58,939 nucleotides of DNA from CALEUX01 sp964608615 (GTDB taxonomy: Bacteria > Bacteroidota > Bacteroidia > Bacteroidales > Marinilabiliaceae), in the NCBI GenBank assembly GCA_964608615.1, contig CAZSQG010000013.1, forward strand, positions 1-58,939. The letters are read 5' to 3'. Below, in pieces: positions 45,120-53,412 of this stretch. Made by a program: the position numbers and the translations under genes. A model generated the notes under the pieces. The model saw only the letters and a program-made list of their open reading frames with translations. It did not search any database and was not told the DNA's origin. Numbering within the stretch: position 1 is the stretch's first letter; every line of letters starts with the position of its first letter.

Positions 45120-45263
45120 TTAAACTTTAATAGTTGTAATAAATTTAGTATATACTTGTGCACCAAATTTAGTATTTACAAATGTAGCACTTTTAGTTTA
45201 CATAATTGTGTTATTTTTAGTATTTGGCGACGTGTCATATTTAGTGTATAGCCATGTTATTTC
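45120..45263. repeat. Array of 24-bp direct repeats (TTTAGT units) at the Fic promoter
   Basis: TTTAGT begins at 45144, 45168, 45192, 45216 and 45240, exactly 24 bp apart. Within units, position 8 is always T, position 17 always G, and positions 16-18 are usually TGT. A degenerate sixth unit (sharing only TTGT at positions 15-18) starts at 45120. The array ends six bases from the Fic start codon and overlaps possible -7 boxes on the minus strand (TAAATTTG at 45171-45164, TACATTTG at 45186-45179). Candidate operator for cooperative binding, possibly by the AbiEi-like half of the Fic protein itself. Confidence 0.7.
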
Positions 45264-45619
45264 AAAAAAAGAGAAACCATATTTTTCGATTTAGGTTCGA
45301 ATTCTTTTCATTAAAATATTACCATTGAAGTGAAATAGAGTTCATTTTGAAGTGAGCTGAAACACCCTAATTAACATAACGTGGGTGGATTTACAGAGGA
45401 CTAAGGTTATTGCTTCAGTTAAAGTATAGATAGAGTGATGTTTGAAGGTAAAAATTCATTCCCCTCACTCTCCGCCAGGAAGGTTTCCATGAAACGAGCC
45501 ATCCCCAATGCCTCAACTCACCAGGAGTTGACTATTGGCGAGTTCTATGTGGCAATTAAAAATCAAATTATGGGCACATAAAAATGAAGACCTTTTTTTA
45601 TGCCCAAAATTGAGGGATC
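45264..45619. other. intergenic, no gene seen
   Basis: About 355 bp between the array and Rhs cassette 5. No frame of interest. It contains ATGAAACGAGC at 45489, also found near 32660, which may be repeat debris. Confidence 0.3.
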
Positions 45620-45667
45620 ATGAGCGGGTCGAGTTTGTGGCCTTGTGGGGGCGAACTAATCTGGGAT

Positions 45668-45829
45668 GGAACAATCCGTAAACTTCATTATATTTACGCT
45701 GGCAATCCCGGAATGTCGGGACAGGTTGGTCTAACTGCTGTAATGGTTAAAAATGGAAGTGTCGACTCATTGTATTATACCTATTGCGATTATCAGGGTT
45801 ACCGATTGTATATCTGTACAAGTCAGTAA
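45668..45829 (+). pseudogene. Rhs cassette 5, core fragment (truncated)
   Basis: The core resumes at DGTIRKLHYIYAGN and ends in the same aberrant DYQGYRLYICTSQ as cassette 1 because of the same insertion. A 21-bp palindrome-containing insertion (45706-45726, TCCCG...CGGGA) adds seven in-frame codons (PGMSGQV) absent from the other copies. Upstream core is missing. Confidence 0.75.
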
Positions 45830-45898
45830 AAAATTGACTTAACAGCTATATCACCGGCATCAAATTCAAGTGTTTGTTATATATGAGAATTTGAATTT
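45799..45898. mobile_element. ~100-bp palindromic insertion in Rhs cassette 5 (copy B)
   Basis: Nearly identical to copy A at 38242-38341, with only a handful of substitutions, and inserted at the same codon. The first hairpin is AAGTCA/TGACTT and the second CAAATTC/GAATTTG. See copy A. Confidence 0.65.
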
Positions 45899-47263
45899 TT
45901 GGCAGTGACTGATGCACTGGGGAAGATAAAGGAAAAACTGGCATACGATCCATGGGGTTTGCGACGCAATCCTGATAACTGGGCCGAATTAGACAACGGT
46001 AAATCATTCCTGTTCTCGCGGGGTTATACCATGCACGAACATCTGGATGATTTTAAGTTAATCAATATGACCGCTTGCAATAAGTGAGAGCAGAGTCAAG
46101 CTCGCTTGAACTATGCCGAGCGTAGCAAGGGTCGGCGAAGCCAACGGCCGTGTGTATGACCCTGTAATGGCCCAGTTTTTAAGTCCCGACCCGTTTATTC
46201 AAGCGCCCGACAACTGGTATAACTATAACAGGTATGGGTATTGTTTGAATAACCCGCTTGTTTATACTGACCCCGATGGAGAGTTTTTTATTCCGATGCT
46301 TATTGGTGCCGCTATTAGTGTTATTACTAACGGAGTTGGGAATGTAGTAAATGACCGCTCATTTTTTGATGGTGCTGGAAAAGCTGCGTTGATAGGTGGT
46401 ATTGGAGGTGCATTTTCATTCGGAATAGGCCAAGCTGCACAAGGGATGTCCGGTTTTGGGAAGGTAGCTTTTCAAACTCTTGCGCATGGTCATTTAGGAG
46501 TAATGATGTCTGGCATGAGCGGAGGTAGTTATGGCTCAGGCTTTTTAGCTGGTGGGTTTGGTTCGCTCGCTGCAACTGGGACAGGTGCTTTGTTGCAGAA
46601 TGCTGGCAAAGGAATTCAGGGATTTGGAATGATTGGAAGCGGATCTATTTCAGGAGGTATTGGAGCTGAAATAGGAGGAGGTGATTTTTGGGATGGATTT
46701 AGGAATGGTGCAATAAGTTCGGGGTTAAACCATGGTATACATTCAGGAGTATTCGGAAGGGGATTAATGATGTCTTCTATTACAGGCAGGACCCGGCACC
46801 TTTTTGGTCCAGATGCAATTGCTATAGCAGGCACAGGAGATGTTTCTGCAGGTGTTAATGTTGGACTTGAAAAAGGGGGTTTGGCTGTTTTGAGGGGTAA
46901 AGATAGAGGACTTTATTCGCTAAATGATATGGGTGTTGGAATCGGAGGAATATCTGTTTCTGGCGGGGTTGAATTTATGAGATTATATTCATCTGCAGCT
47001 CAAGTTAGTAAAGGGCATTTTTATGGCAATCGTTATGAAGGCAACCTGTCGGTCACTGTGTTTGATGTAAGCGTTGGAGTTACAGGCACATATAGTAAAC
47101 ATTCAACTGGAGGGGGATATACTATTGGTATGGGCTATACATTGTCTTTAGATGCAATACCATACCATTTAATATTGGTTTTAATCTAAATAAAGGATTT
47201 ACCTCAGAGAGCTTTTATGGATTGAATTCTGGAATGAAAAATGTTTTTAATCAATTCTGGTAA
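45899..47263 (+). pseudogene. Rhs cassette 5: core end plus variable tip, multiply broken
   Basis: LAVTDALGKIKEK to LINM is in one frame. A 73-bp palindromic insertion (46071-46143) shifts the frame. The core then resumes at GRVYDPVMAQFLSPDPFIQ and runs through a Gly-rich pre-tip region (GMSGGSYGSGFLAGGFGS; GIGAEIGGGDFWDGFRNG) into a beta-rich tip (ITGRTRHLFGPDAIAIAGTG onward). Near 47170 a missing T in a short T run changes the frame; the other frame continues NIGFNLNKGFTSESFYGLNS to a stop at 47261-47263. It begins a few bp before a broken small ORF in the immunity position. No toxin motif recognised. Confidence 0.75.
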
Positions 47264-47265
47264 AA

Positions 47266-47680
47266 ATGAAACAAAATAGAGATTTGATAAAAGTTCCTAA
47301 AAAAATAATTATTGCAATAGTATTGCTGTTTGTTCTTTTTTTTATTGGATTAATAATTATAGGTAATTTAATAAAGATGCCAATAGAAGTTGATTATAGT
47401 ACAGGAATTAGCCGTTCTTTAATTAATGCTCCACAGAACCGAGGAGGTATTTATTAATGACACATTGGTTGTTAATTCTGGTTGTAGCCTGCTGTATCAA
47501 GCAGATGATTTTCATGGTTGGGCTACTCATGGACCCATAATTGATTTTGATACTATACCGCATCAATATACTCTAGGAGACTTAGCTGTCCCTTATGAGT
47601 TGTCAAAGAAAGAGAATTGTGATACAATATTTGTTTATAAAGATGGTTGTGAATTAAGGTTCTTATTATTAAAGCCATAA
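47266..47680 (+). pseudogene. Candidate immunity gene for Rhs tip 5, frameshifted
   Basis: The first frame (MKQNRDLIKVPKK, one membrane helix at about residues 12-34) ends early at 47457. A second frame opening near 47426 (LHRTEEVFINDTLVV to CELRFLLLKP) continues as a soluble extracytoplasmic domain. Joined, they make a membrane-anchored protein of about 135 residues starting 2 bp after the tip. No family recognised. Both the tip and its partner are frameshifted. Confidence 0.55.
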
Positions 47681-47741
47681 TAGAGAAAAAACCCGTTAGC
47701 CGGGCTAAGCGTAGTTTACAACTACGCTTTCTGGGTTTGGA

Positions 47742-47822
47742 TTTAACTAGATAAAAAAATCAACAGAAAACATGACCTGTTGATTTTTTTTATTATTTTT
47801 ACATCTAGTTAAATAACTAGAT
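47742..47822. repeat. Nested palindrome ahead of the IS accessory gene
   Basis: TTTAACTAGAT (47742-47752) and ATCTAGTTAAA (47803-47813) are perfect 11-bp inverted arms, with a third AACTAGAT at 47815-47822. Between them, ATCAACAG/CTGTTGAT with a T tract (47753-47790) is a terminator that would block read-in. The three AACTAGAT half-sites just before the AbrB-like ORF look like operator sites for it. Confidence 0.6.
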
Positions 47823-47844
47823 TTACTTTTTATACTAAGATGCC

Positions 47845-48039
47845 ATGGGATTTCCAACAAAAATTCAACTGATTAAAAGAGCTGCCAGCGAGCAGTGGTA
47901 TATCAATTTTCCATCAGCTGTAGCACAAGCGATGGAATTCCTGAAGGGTGAAGTTGTCGAATGGGTAATCGAAGACAAACAACGGATGACCCTCAAACGG
48001 GCAGACCAAGCTGTCGAGCCAGATAAAAAAAAACTTTAA
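47845..48039 (+). CDS. IS accessory protein, AbrB/SpoVT-like
   Basis: A 64-residue protein (MGFPTKIQLIKRAASEQWYI... EFLKGEVVEWVIEDKQRMTLKR). The pattern of a short swapped-hairpin beta domain with GEVVEWVIED is that of AbrB-type N-terminal DNA-binding domains found just before transposases of this type. It ends in a run of nine A (PDKKKL stop). The transposase frame continues one base over from that run, so the two may be one ORF split by an extra A or joined by slippage. Confidence 0.6.
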   Translation: MGFPTKIQLIKRAASEQWYINFPSAVAQAMEFLKGEVVEWVIEDKQRMTLKRADQAVEPDKKKL

Positions 48040-49471
48040 TGGATCGTTAACCGATGAACTTGATATCCTTTTCAATCAGTGCCACTCTGCTTTTTCCAGT
48101 CATGAGTCATGGGTCAGGTGCAGAGAGTTGATGTATGGTGAACTAACCTGCCTGGGGCGGCATACGGTTACGGGCATGCTGGCGGCCAGCGGCAATCAAT
48201 TTGCTGACTGGTCTTCAGCTTATCGATTGTTCAGCAAGCAACGGGTTGATGTATCTCAAATATTAAATACTGTGCAATCAAATGTATTACAGGAAACAAG
48301 TGGTCTTCCATATATTATTGCCCACATGGACGATACGGTGATAAAAAAAACAGGAAAACGAATACCGGGCACCGCCTGGAGAAGAGATCCGCTTGGACCT
48401 CCTTTCCATACCAATTTCATCTGGGGGCAACGTTTCATCCAAATGTCACTAGCCTTGCCTGGTGAAGGAAATATCGGCCAGTCAAGAGCCATTCCTGTTG
48501 ATTTTCATCATTGCCCCACAGTGATTAAGCCCAAGAAAACAGCCGAAGAAGAACAATGGCAAGCATACAAAGAGGAGCAAAAAATAGCCAAACTTAGCCG
48601 TCGGGTATCCGACAGAATTTCACTCCTTCGCAAAATATTAGATGAGCAGGGATACCAAAACAAAGAGTTGCTTGTCGGGGTGGATGGAAGCTATACCAAT
48701 AAAGAAGTATTGAAAAAACTTCCACAAAGAACAACCCTGATTGGGCGCATACGAAAAGATACAAAGCTTTAAACCATTCCACAGGCACGGCCTGGATCTG
48801 GTCGCAAACGCGTATATGGAGAACAATTGCCAACCCCTGAACAAATAAGACAGTCCGATCAGTATACATGGCAACAAGTAAAGGCATGGGCTGCGGGCAA
48901 AACACATACATTCGATCTCAAAATTATCAGGAATGTAAGGTGGCGTTCCGCAGGACCACAAGACCTTATTCTGGTTGTTATACGGCCTTTGGGATACAGG
49001 TTATCCAAAGGTTCCAAGATGCTCTATCGGGAGCCGACTTATTTGATTTGCACCGAAACTGACCTTGATATTAAAGATATTTTACAGGCTTATCTCTGGC
49101 GCTGGGAAATTGAGGTTGACTTCAGGGAAGAAAAAACTTTACTCGGATGTGGTCAGGCTCAGGTAAGAAACCCAAATTCAGCAGAAAGTCTTCCCGCATT
49201 TGTTGCGGCCATGTATGGTTTGTTGCACATGGCAAGTCATCGGGCTGCAAATAACCCAAATAAGTTCATGCTTCCAAGACCGAAGTGGTATCAGAAGGAT
49301 GATGCAAAACGAATAACAACAGGCGATTTACTTAACAACCTAAGAGCTCAACTATGGGCAAAAGCCACTAATTTGAATTTCTCAGACTTCGTGAACACGC
49401 AAATAAGAACACAAAGCCTTAAAAATGAATTTAAATATAATGGTTCAGCAGCATTTTATATGAGAAATTAG
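48029..49471 (+). pseudogene. DDE transposase interrupted by an in-frame stop
   Basis: The coding frame can be followed from the A run (KKNFNGSLTDELDILFNQC) through RHTVTGMLAASGNQFADWSS, HMDDTVIKKTGKRIPGT (first Asp region), LLVGVDGSYTNKEVL and LIGRIRKDTKL. There an in-frame TAA at 48770-48772 stops it. The same frame continues TIPQARPGSGRKRVYGE and, later, LQAYLWRWEIEVDFREEKTLLG (catalytic Glu region) to MRN. One base change (likely Tyr to stop) would restore the roughly 480-residue transposase. No usable ATG lies at the front, consistent with fusion to the accessory ORF. Confidence 0.75.
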
Positions 49472-49508
49472 CCAAACTACGCTCTGGAGTGAGAAAACTA
49501 CGCTTAGC

Positions 49509-49988
49509 AGGGGTTGTATATCGTTATAATCCTTGACAATGCAATTTTTTATTAATTTAGACCAATTCTATTTTATTATAATTTTTAACAACGTACTTTG
49601 ATAATTTAAAAATATTTTCTAACGTTGTTCTTGTTTATTGATAGTATTTTAAGAAAACCCTGACTCCGATTTGTGCTATTACGACTTCTTTTGTTTTTCT
49701 TATTATAATATCTCTTGAGTAAGCCGGGAGGGTTTATTTTTTTTTCTAAATATTACGGTTTAATCACATCCGGAGTGAGAATGGGAAAGTTGTGTTCCCG
49801 TTTAATTTGGAAGTGGATAATTGTCTTTTGTCCTGTTTTAATTGGTGTTGATATTACAAATGGCAAAAGATGAAATCTTACAAACTTATTATCCTTAATG
49901 GTATGGGATTGAGATTTGTAATGCTTTAAAGTCATACATTTTAACTAATAAAATAATTAAAAATTCTAACTTATAATTTGCAAATCCC
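49509..49988. other. intergenic after the IS
   Basis: About 480 bp of AT-rich sequence. A 60-codon minus-strand frame (49753-49935, FVRFHLLPFVISTPIKTGQK) is open but unrecognised, and could be a relic of an inserted tip. The region probably holds the promoter of the secreted-protein genes that follow. Confidence 0.3.
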
Positions 49989-51449
49989 ATGTCTAAATTA
50001 AGATTATTAACCATTGTTTTCGCAATAATAATGGGTGTTCAAGTTTGGAGCCAAACAACCGTTCATAATGCTCCTTCTGGTCAAATAGTATTGTCATCAA
50101 GTGAATATGTTAATAATTTAACCCGCCAATACAATATATATACTGGCAGTAATAGTCAGGTAGCATTGGATTTTGTTTACAATACAGAGCCTAATTATGA
50201 TTTTATATATGTTTATGAGTGTGATGGCAGCTTTAATAAGCTTGGGCTTATTGCAACTTTACATGGACAGAGTAGCATTAATTTGCAGACATCAACTCCA
50301 AATGGACGTGTCGTTGTGTTTTTTGTCAGTGACAAGGGTACTTGCGGGGCAGATGAAGAACCTACTGCTGGCTTTACAATTAATTGGAGTAAAGTAGAAT
50401 CATCAGGAATAGCAACAAATAACTCGCTTAGTCCATCTGATCAGGTTTTAATTGGGAGTGTTTCATCTGCAGCTAATATAAAAATCCAGGAGTACCAGAA
50501 TAAATCATTGGGAGATATTAAAGAGCCAATTCAGGATTATAGCAATTCGATGATTCTATTGGAGACAGAGTCTGGAAGGAAACTTGGATTAAGCTATAAT
50601 AAGATTGGAACAAATGGAAATTTGGGAATTGCAGCAGATGGTTATATGGCTCTTAATGCCACAGATTATTTATTTGGTACAACAGTAAACTCCAATGCAT
50701 TTAAAATCTCTTCAAATGGTAATATCGGAATTAATGATCCAATTAGGATGGATGGTTTGATAAATGGTCGGATCAACGGGAATGCTTGGGAAGGATACCT
50801 AAAACTTGATAATTCAACCAAAGAATATAGTTTTAGTATAATGAATTGTGGAAGTGAAATAGGAGCTTCTTTTAGTCCTGGAATCAGTGGAACAACAAAA
50901 GATAGTGCTCCAGGTTTGTATTTTGTAGCGAAGAACAATGGAACCTCGCCAGGAAGCAGAGGTGTTATGACTTTTGACAGTAGACATAATGATAAAAGCG
51001 CGGCTGCTGATATGGTTGTTTTTGAGTATTGCAGTGGTTACGGAAACAGGTTAGCTCATATTACAGGTGAAGGTAGTTTTTATGTAAAAAAGGATATTGA
51101 AACTAAAGGTACCATTCGTGCTACCGAAATCAAAGTAGAAGCTCAGACTGCTGATTTTGTTTTTGATGATGATTACTCACTGCGAGATTTAAATGAAGTA
51201 GAAAGCTTCATAAATGATAATAAGCATTTGCCTGGAATTCCAAGTGCTGCTCAAATGGAAGCCAATGGAGTTAACCTGGCCGAAATGAATAAGCTGCTAT
51301 TAATGAAAGTAGAAGAACTGACCTTGTATGTTATTGAGCAAGAGAGCCGGTTAAAAGTCAAAGAAGATGAGGTTAATGCTTTAATGGGAGAGTTTCAGGA
51401 ACTAAAAGAAAACATGGATGTTATTGCCAGTTTATTACAAAATAAATAA
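49989..51449 (+). CDS. Secreted CUB-like protein with tail-fibre-type C-terminus
   Basis: A 486-residue protein with a signal peptide (MSKLRLLTIVFAIIMGVQVW, cleaved after SQ). Residues about 25-135 resemble a CUB domain (YDFIYVYECDGSFNKLG; GRVVVFFVSDKGTCG). The middle is beta-rich with Bacteroidota fibre-like repeats (GNLGIAADGYMALN; GNIGINDPIRMDG). The C-terminus has the IRATEIKVEAQTADFVFDDDY and LNEVESFINDNKHLPGIPS pattern, typical of secreted fibre-like proteins, then a coiled coil (about 435-480). Likely a surface or secreted adhesin or fibre, function unproven. First gene of a secreted-protein block leading to the full-length Rhs. Confidence 0.7.
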   Translation: MSKLRLLTIVFAIIMGVQVWSQTTVHNAPSGQIVLSSSEYVNNLTRQYNIYTGSNSQVALDFVYNTEPNYDFIYVYECDGSFNKLGLIATLHGQSSINLQTSTPNGRVVVFFVSDKGTCGADEEPTAGFTINWSKVESSGIATNNSLSPSDQVLIGSVSSAANIKIQEYQNKSLGDIKEPIQDYSNSMILLETESGRKLGLSYNKIGTNGNLGIAADGYMALNATDYLFGTTVNSNAFKISSNGNIGINDPIRMDGLINGRINGNAWEGYLKLDNSTKEYSFSIMNCGSEIGASFSPGISGTTKDSAPGLYFVAKNNGTSPGSRGVMTFDSRHNDKSAAADMVVFEYCSGYGNRLAHITGEGSFYVKKDIETKGTIRATEIKVEAQTADFVFDDDYSLRDLNEVESFINDNKHLPGIPSAAQMEANGVNLAEMNKLLLMKVEELTLYVIEQESRLKVKEDEVNALMGEFQELKENMDVIASLLQNK

Positions 51450-51571
51450 TCCGAAGGTTATATTGGTTTGGAATAGCTAAATAAAAACCTTAAATAATTG
51501 TAAAATGTATTTGTTTGGTGAAAGAAGGTTTTATGATAATGTTTATTTATTAGCATCTAAAGATCAAAATT

Positions 51572-52226
51572 ATGAATAAATATTCGTTTCTATTAGTCTT
51601 AGTTTTGTTTGGAACTGCCATTAATATAACCAGCACAAGTTTGCTAAGATTTCCAGCTACTGGGACTGCTGGTCAACAAAGAGCCTATATTGAATTACAA
51701 GGCGTGCATGCCAATGATCATGCCAATGAAAATGTAGGCGCCTTTATTAATTCAGGACAAGCACTGCTCCTGGCTACGGGCCCGAGATTGGGGCATTAGA
51801 CGTAGAGGAGGGACAGGTGATTTCCTCATCAAAACAGGAGGTGTAAATGTGACTGAAAGACTAAGAGTACTTAATAATGGAAACGTCGGAATAGGGAAAT
51901 CAAATCCAAATGAAAAACTAGAAGTTAGTGGAAAAATTTTAGCAGATCAGGCAATCAGGTCCAATTTTGCATCACTATCAACAATCGAGGGAGCATGGAA
52001 AGCTGCAATGTTCTATTCGGAAAAACACGAGAAAAGGGGAGTCTTAGTAATAAAATATGGTTACCCATACAATAGGAATTCCTTTATTGCCTTTCAACCA
52101 GAAGGAGATTATGCAAAACGAACTGTTTTAAATAAAGAATTAGGAGATCAACTAAGAGATCAGGCGGAGGATTTTCCCGGAACTGGAGATAGACTAACTC
52201 AAATTGACCAGATATCGGAGTCATAG
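51572..52226 (+). pseudogene. Frameshifted fibre-like secreted protein
   Basis: The first frame (signal peptide MNKYSFLLVLVLFGTAINIT; stops at 51799) and a second frame from the middle (IRRRGGTGDFLIKTGGVNVTERLRVLNNGNVGIGKSNPNEKLEVSG) join if one T is removed at about 51788. The merged product of about 217 residues is a short fibre-like protein (GNVGIG...KLEVSGKI pattern), related in style to the preceding gene. The C-terminal 80 residues are unique. Either a recent pseudogene or a sequencing error. Confidence 0.6.
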
Positions 52227-52250
52227 TAGTAATAATAAACCAAGCATATA

Positions 52251-53342
52251 ATGAAAAAGATTATCATTATTGGAATAGTACTCGGGGGTTTCTGGTACTC
52301 CAATCTAATCGCACAAGGCATTGCAAAAGTCCCTTATTATATGAACTTTGAAGACACACAATTCTATTGGGACCTCGAAAACTGGACTGTAGAAAATGAT
52401 TATCCACTGGTTCCTGAAATTATAAATTCGGAGAATTCCTTTTATAATAATTGGCCTGGAGTTGATTCTTCTGAAGGAAAATCGTTTTTAATGATTTGGA
52501 GTTATATCGCTGGCTCAGGATATATAAAGCAGTTGATAACGGATGCGACTTTAAAAATAGATTTATCAGGAAACGATGATGTTTTTTTACAAGGTGGTTG
52601 GAAGGGTGTGTTCCATGAAAAGGGTTCTATAAATTGTTTTTCTCCTGAGGGTCTGCCTAAGGATTGTGAATTTATTGAAGGAGAAAATGAAGAAAATGAA
52701 GGCATATTTATCTCTGATGATGGAGGTGACACTTATGTTAAAATTATGGGGTTTTCAGGTTTTAATAAGTGGAATAATTTTACGCTGAATCTTTCCTTAT
52801 TATCCCTCCAATATGGCTTTGAACTGAATGTTGAAAACAGAATAAAGTTTCAATATTATTGTGTTTATGGAAATGAAGGTTTTGACGGTTCAATTATGAA
52901 ATGTATTTTTATTGGTGATATTTCTGTTTTTAAGCTTCCCGGGGATATAGGAGGGGGTGATGATGGACATCATTTAAATTATTTATACGATAAAGCCGGC
53001 AACAGGACTTCTGTTAACATACACGAAGTTAGACTCAAAAGTGGTTCGACTGCCAATATTGATGAAAACGAACCCCTGTCGGATGATCTATTTGGAGCAC
53101 GGGAGATAAAAATATATCCTAACCCCACTAAAGGAGATTTAAATATCCTTATCCAAAATGGGGAAACGGATGAATCATATCAATATTTGTTATTTGATTT
53201 GAACGGCAGGAAGCTAATGGAATTTACCTACTTAGGTAACGGAACGGTGCCTCTTAATCTTCATAGTTATAAAACTGGGCCCTACATTCTAGTAATACGG
53301 ACCTCAGATGGTGATGTGAAATACAAAATAATTAAGGAATAA
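52251..53342 (+). CDS. T9SS cargo with C-terminal sorting domain
   Basis: A 363-residue secreted protein. It has a signal peptide (MKKIIIIGIVLGGFWYSNLIAQ), then a jelly-roll/MAM-like domain of about 200 residues (YYMNFEDTQFYWDLENWTVE; IFISDDGGDTYVKI). A short YD-like YLYDKAGNRTSV bridges to a type A T9SS sorting domain of about 75 residues: IKIYPNPTKGDLNI through YILVIRTSDGD and KYKIIKE. T9SS cargo is exported through the outer membrane and often attached to A-LPS. It sits 70 bp upstream of the full-length Rhs and may be its co-transcribed partner. Confidence 0.8.
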   Translation: MKKIIIIGIVLGGFWYSNLIAQGIAKVPYYMNFEDTQFYWDLENWTVENDYPLVPEIINSENSFYNNWPGVDSSEGKSFLMIWSYIAGSGYIKQLITDATLKIDLSGNDDVFLQGGWKGVFHEKGSINCFSPEGLPKDCEFIEGENEENEGIFISDDGGDTYVKIMGFSGFNKWNNFTLNLSLLSLQYGFELNVENRIKFQYYCVYGNEGFDGSIMKCIFIGDISVFKLPGDIGGGDDGHHLNYLYDKAGNRTSVNIHEVRLKSGSTANIDENEPLSDDLFGAREIKIYPNPTKGDLNILIQNGETDESYQYLLFDLNGRKLMEFTYLGNGTVPLNLHSYKTGPYILVIRTSDGDVKYKIIKE

Positions 53343-53412
53343 TGAAAGCAATCTTTCAACAAGATATACAACTCCAAATAGAACATGATAACCCTAACAA
53401 GACCATAGCATC

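Larger units (their letters stand above)
47704..49508 (+). mobile_element. DDE insertion sequence of about 1.8 kb
   Basis: Terminal inverted repeats GCTAAGCGTAGTTT (47704-47717) and its complement AAACTACGCTTAGC (49495-49508) bound an accessory ORF and a DDE transposase. The left end is a palindrome (GCGTAGTT...AACTACGC); the right end has a second AACTACGC at 49475 in direct orientation. The left end abuts a CCCG/CGGG hairpin after the Rhs immunity gene, so the element may have inserted at a terminator. No clear target duplication. The family is IS4-like or an unclassified neighbour. Confidence 0.75.

Noticed and set aside
45120..45263. The 24-bp array as a CRISPR
   Set aside because: Only a 6-bp core is conserved per unit, units are 24 bp in total with no spacer-length unique segments, and no cas genes are present.
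49753..49935. 60-codon minus-strand frame after the IS
   Set aside because: Open but unrecognised and without regulatory signals; mentioned in the gap entry only.
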